DNA of 6,215 nt, taken from assembly GCA_947174175.1 (NCBI GenBank), contig CAMWHW010000060.1, positions 1-6,215 of the forward strand. Reading direction: 5' to 3'. The DNA is from an uncultured Clostridia bacterium. GTDB lineage: Bacteria; Bacillota; Clostridia; Christensenellales; Borkfalkiaceae. Shown here piece by piece: positions 6,184 through 6,215 of this stretch (position 1 is the first letter of the stretch; every line of letters starts with the position of its first letter). Below the pieces are notes generated by a model. The model was not told where the DNA came from. It made no database searches and saw nothing but the letters and a program-made list of their open reading frames with translations. The position numbers and the translations under genes were made by a program.

Positions 6184-6215
6184 ACCGCAATTTCACGCGG
6201 CGGCAAATATGACCC

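Noticed and set aside
6185..6200. Short inverted repeat CCGC ... GCGG after the terminator
   Set aside because: Only 4 bp of stem with an 8-nt loop, as expected by chance in G+C-rich sequence.

Overview
The window carries two large co-directional (+ strand) genes for exported, multi-domain proteins and almost nothing else. The G+C content looks moderate. The surface-protein style (Pro-Thr linkers, many small immunoglobulin-like modules, a classical lipobox, an AAAGGA ribosome binding site, frequent AGA and AAG codons, compact hairpin terminators) suggests an anaerobic gut- or rumen-type Firmicute of the Clostridia. That placement is an inference from style; there is no rRNA or other phylogenetic marker here.

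Layout. Bases 1-2222 are the 3' part of a gene that enters from the left edge. Its frame is open to the first base, and the visible protein begins inside a (Pro-Thr)n linker, so its N-terminal region, possibly a catalytic domain, lies outside the window. What is visible is a chain of beta-sandwich modules, including two divergent copies of one module type (about 721-1151 and 1791-2219). Bases 2223-2360 are intergenic and hold a strong hairpin, a second weaker hairpin with a short U-run, and the ribosome binding site of the next gene. Bases 2361-6134 encode a complete 1257-residue lipoprotein. It has a lipobox ending at Cys28, then a right-handed beta-helix with the calcium-site and catalytic-lysine signatures of polysaccharide lyase family 9 (PL9; pectate or rhamnogalacturonan lyases), then three Ig/Fn3-like modules, then a second, GLUG-type repeat region at the C terminus. 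Bases 6151-6183 form a clear rho-independent terminator.

How they work together. The second gene very probably encodes a surface-anchored pectin-backbone lyase. The first encodes an exported protein with binding-type or spacer modules of the kind found on carbohydrate-active enzymes. Their adjacency suggests a pectin-use locus, but no transporter, regulator or downstream hydrolase is visible to confirm it. The points most worth checking are the unusual architecture of the lyase (a second repeat domain joined to PL9), an exact 15-bp in-frame tandem duplication at a domain junction, the duplicated module in the first protein with its shifted codon usage, and the double hairpin between the genes.
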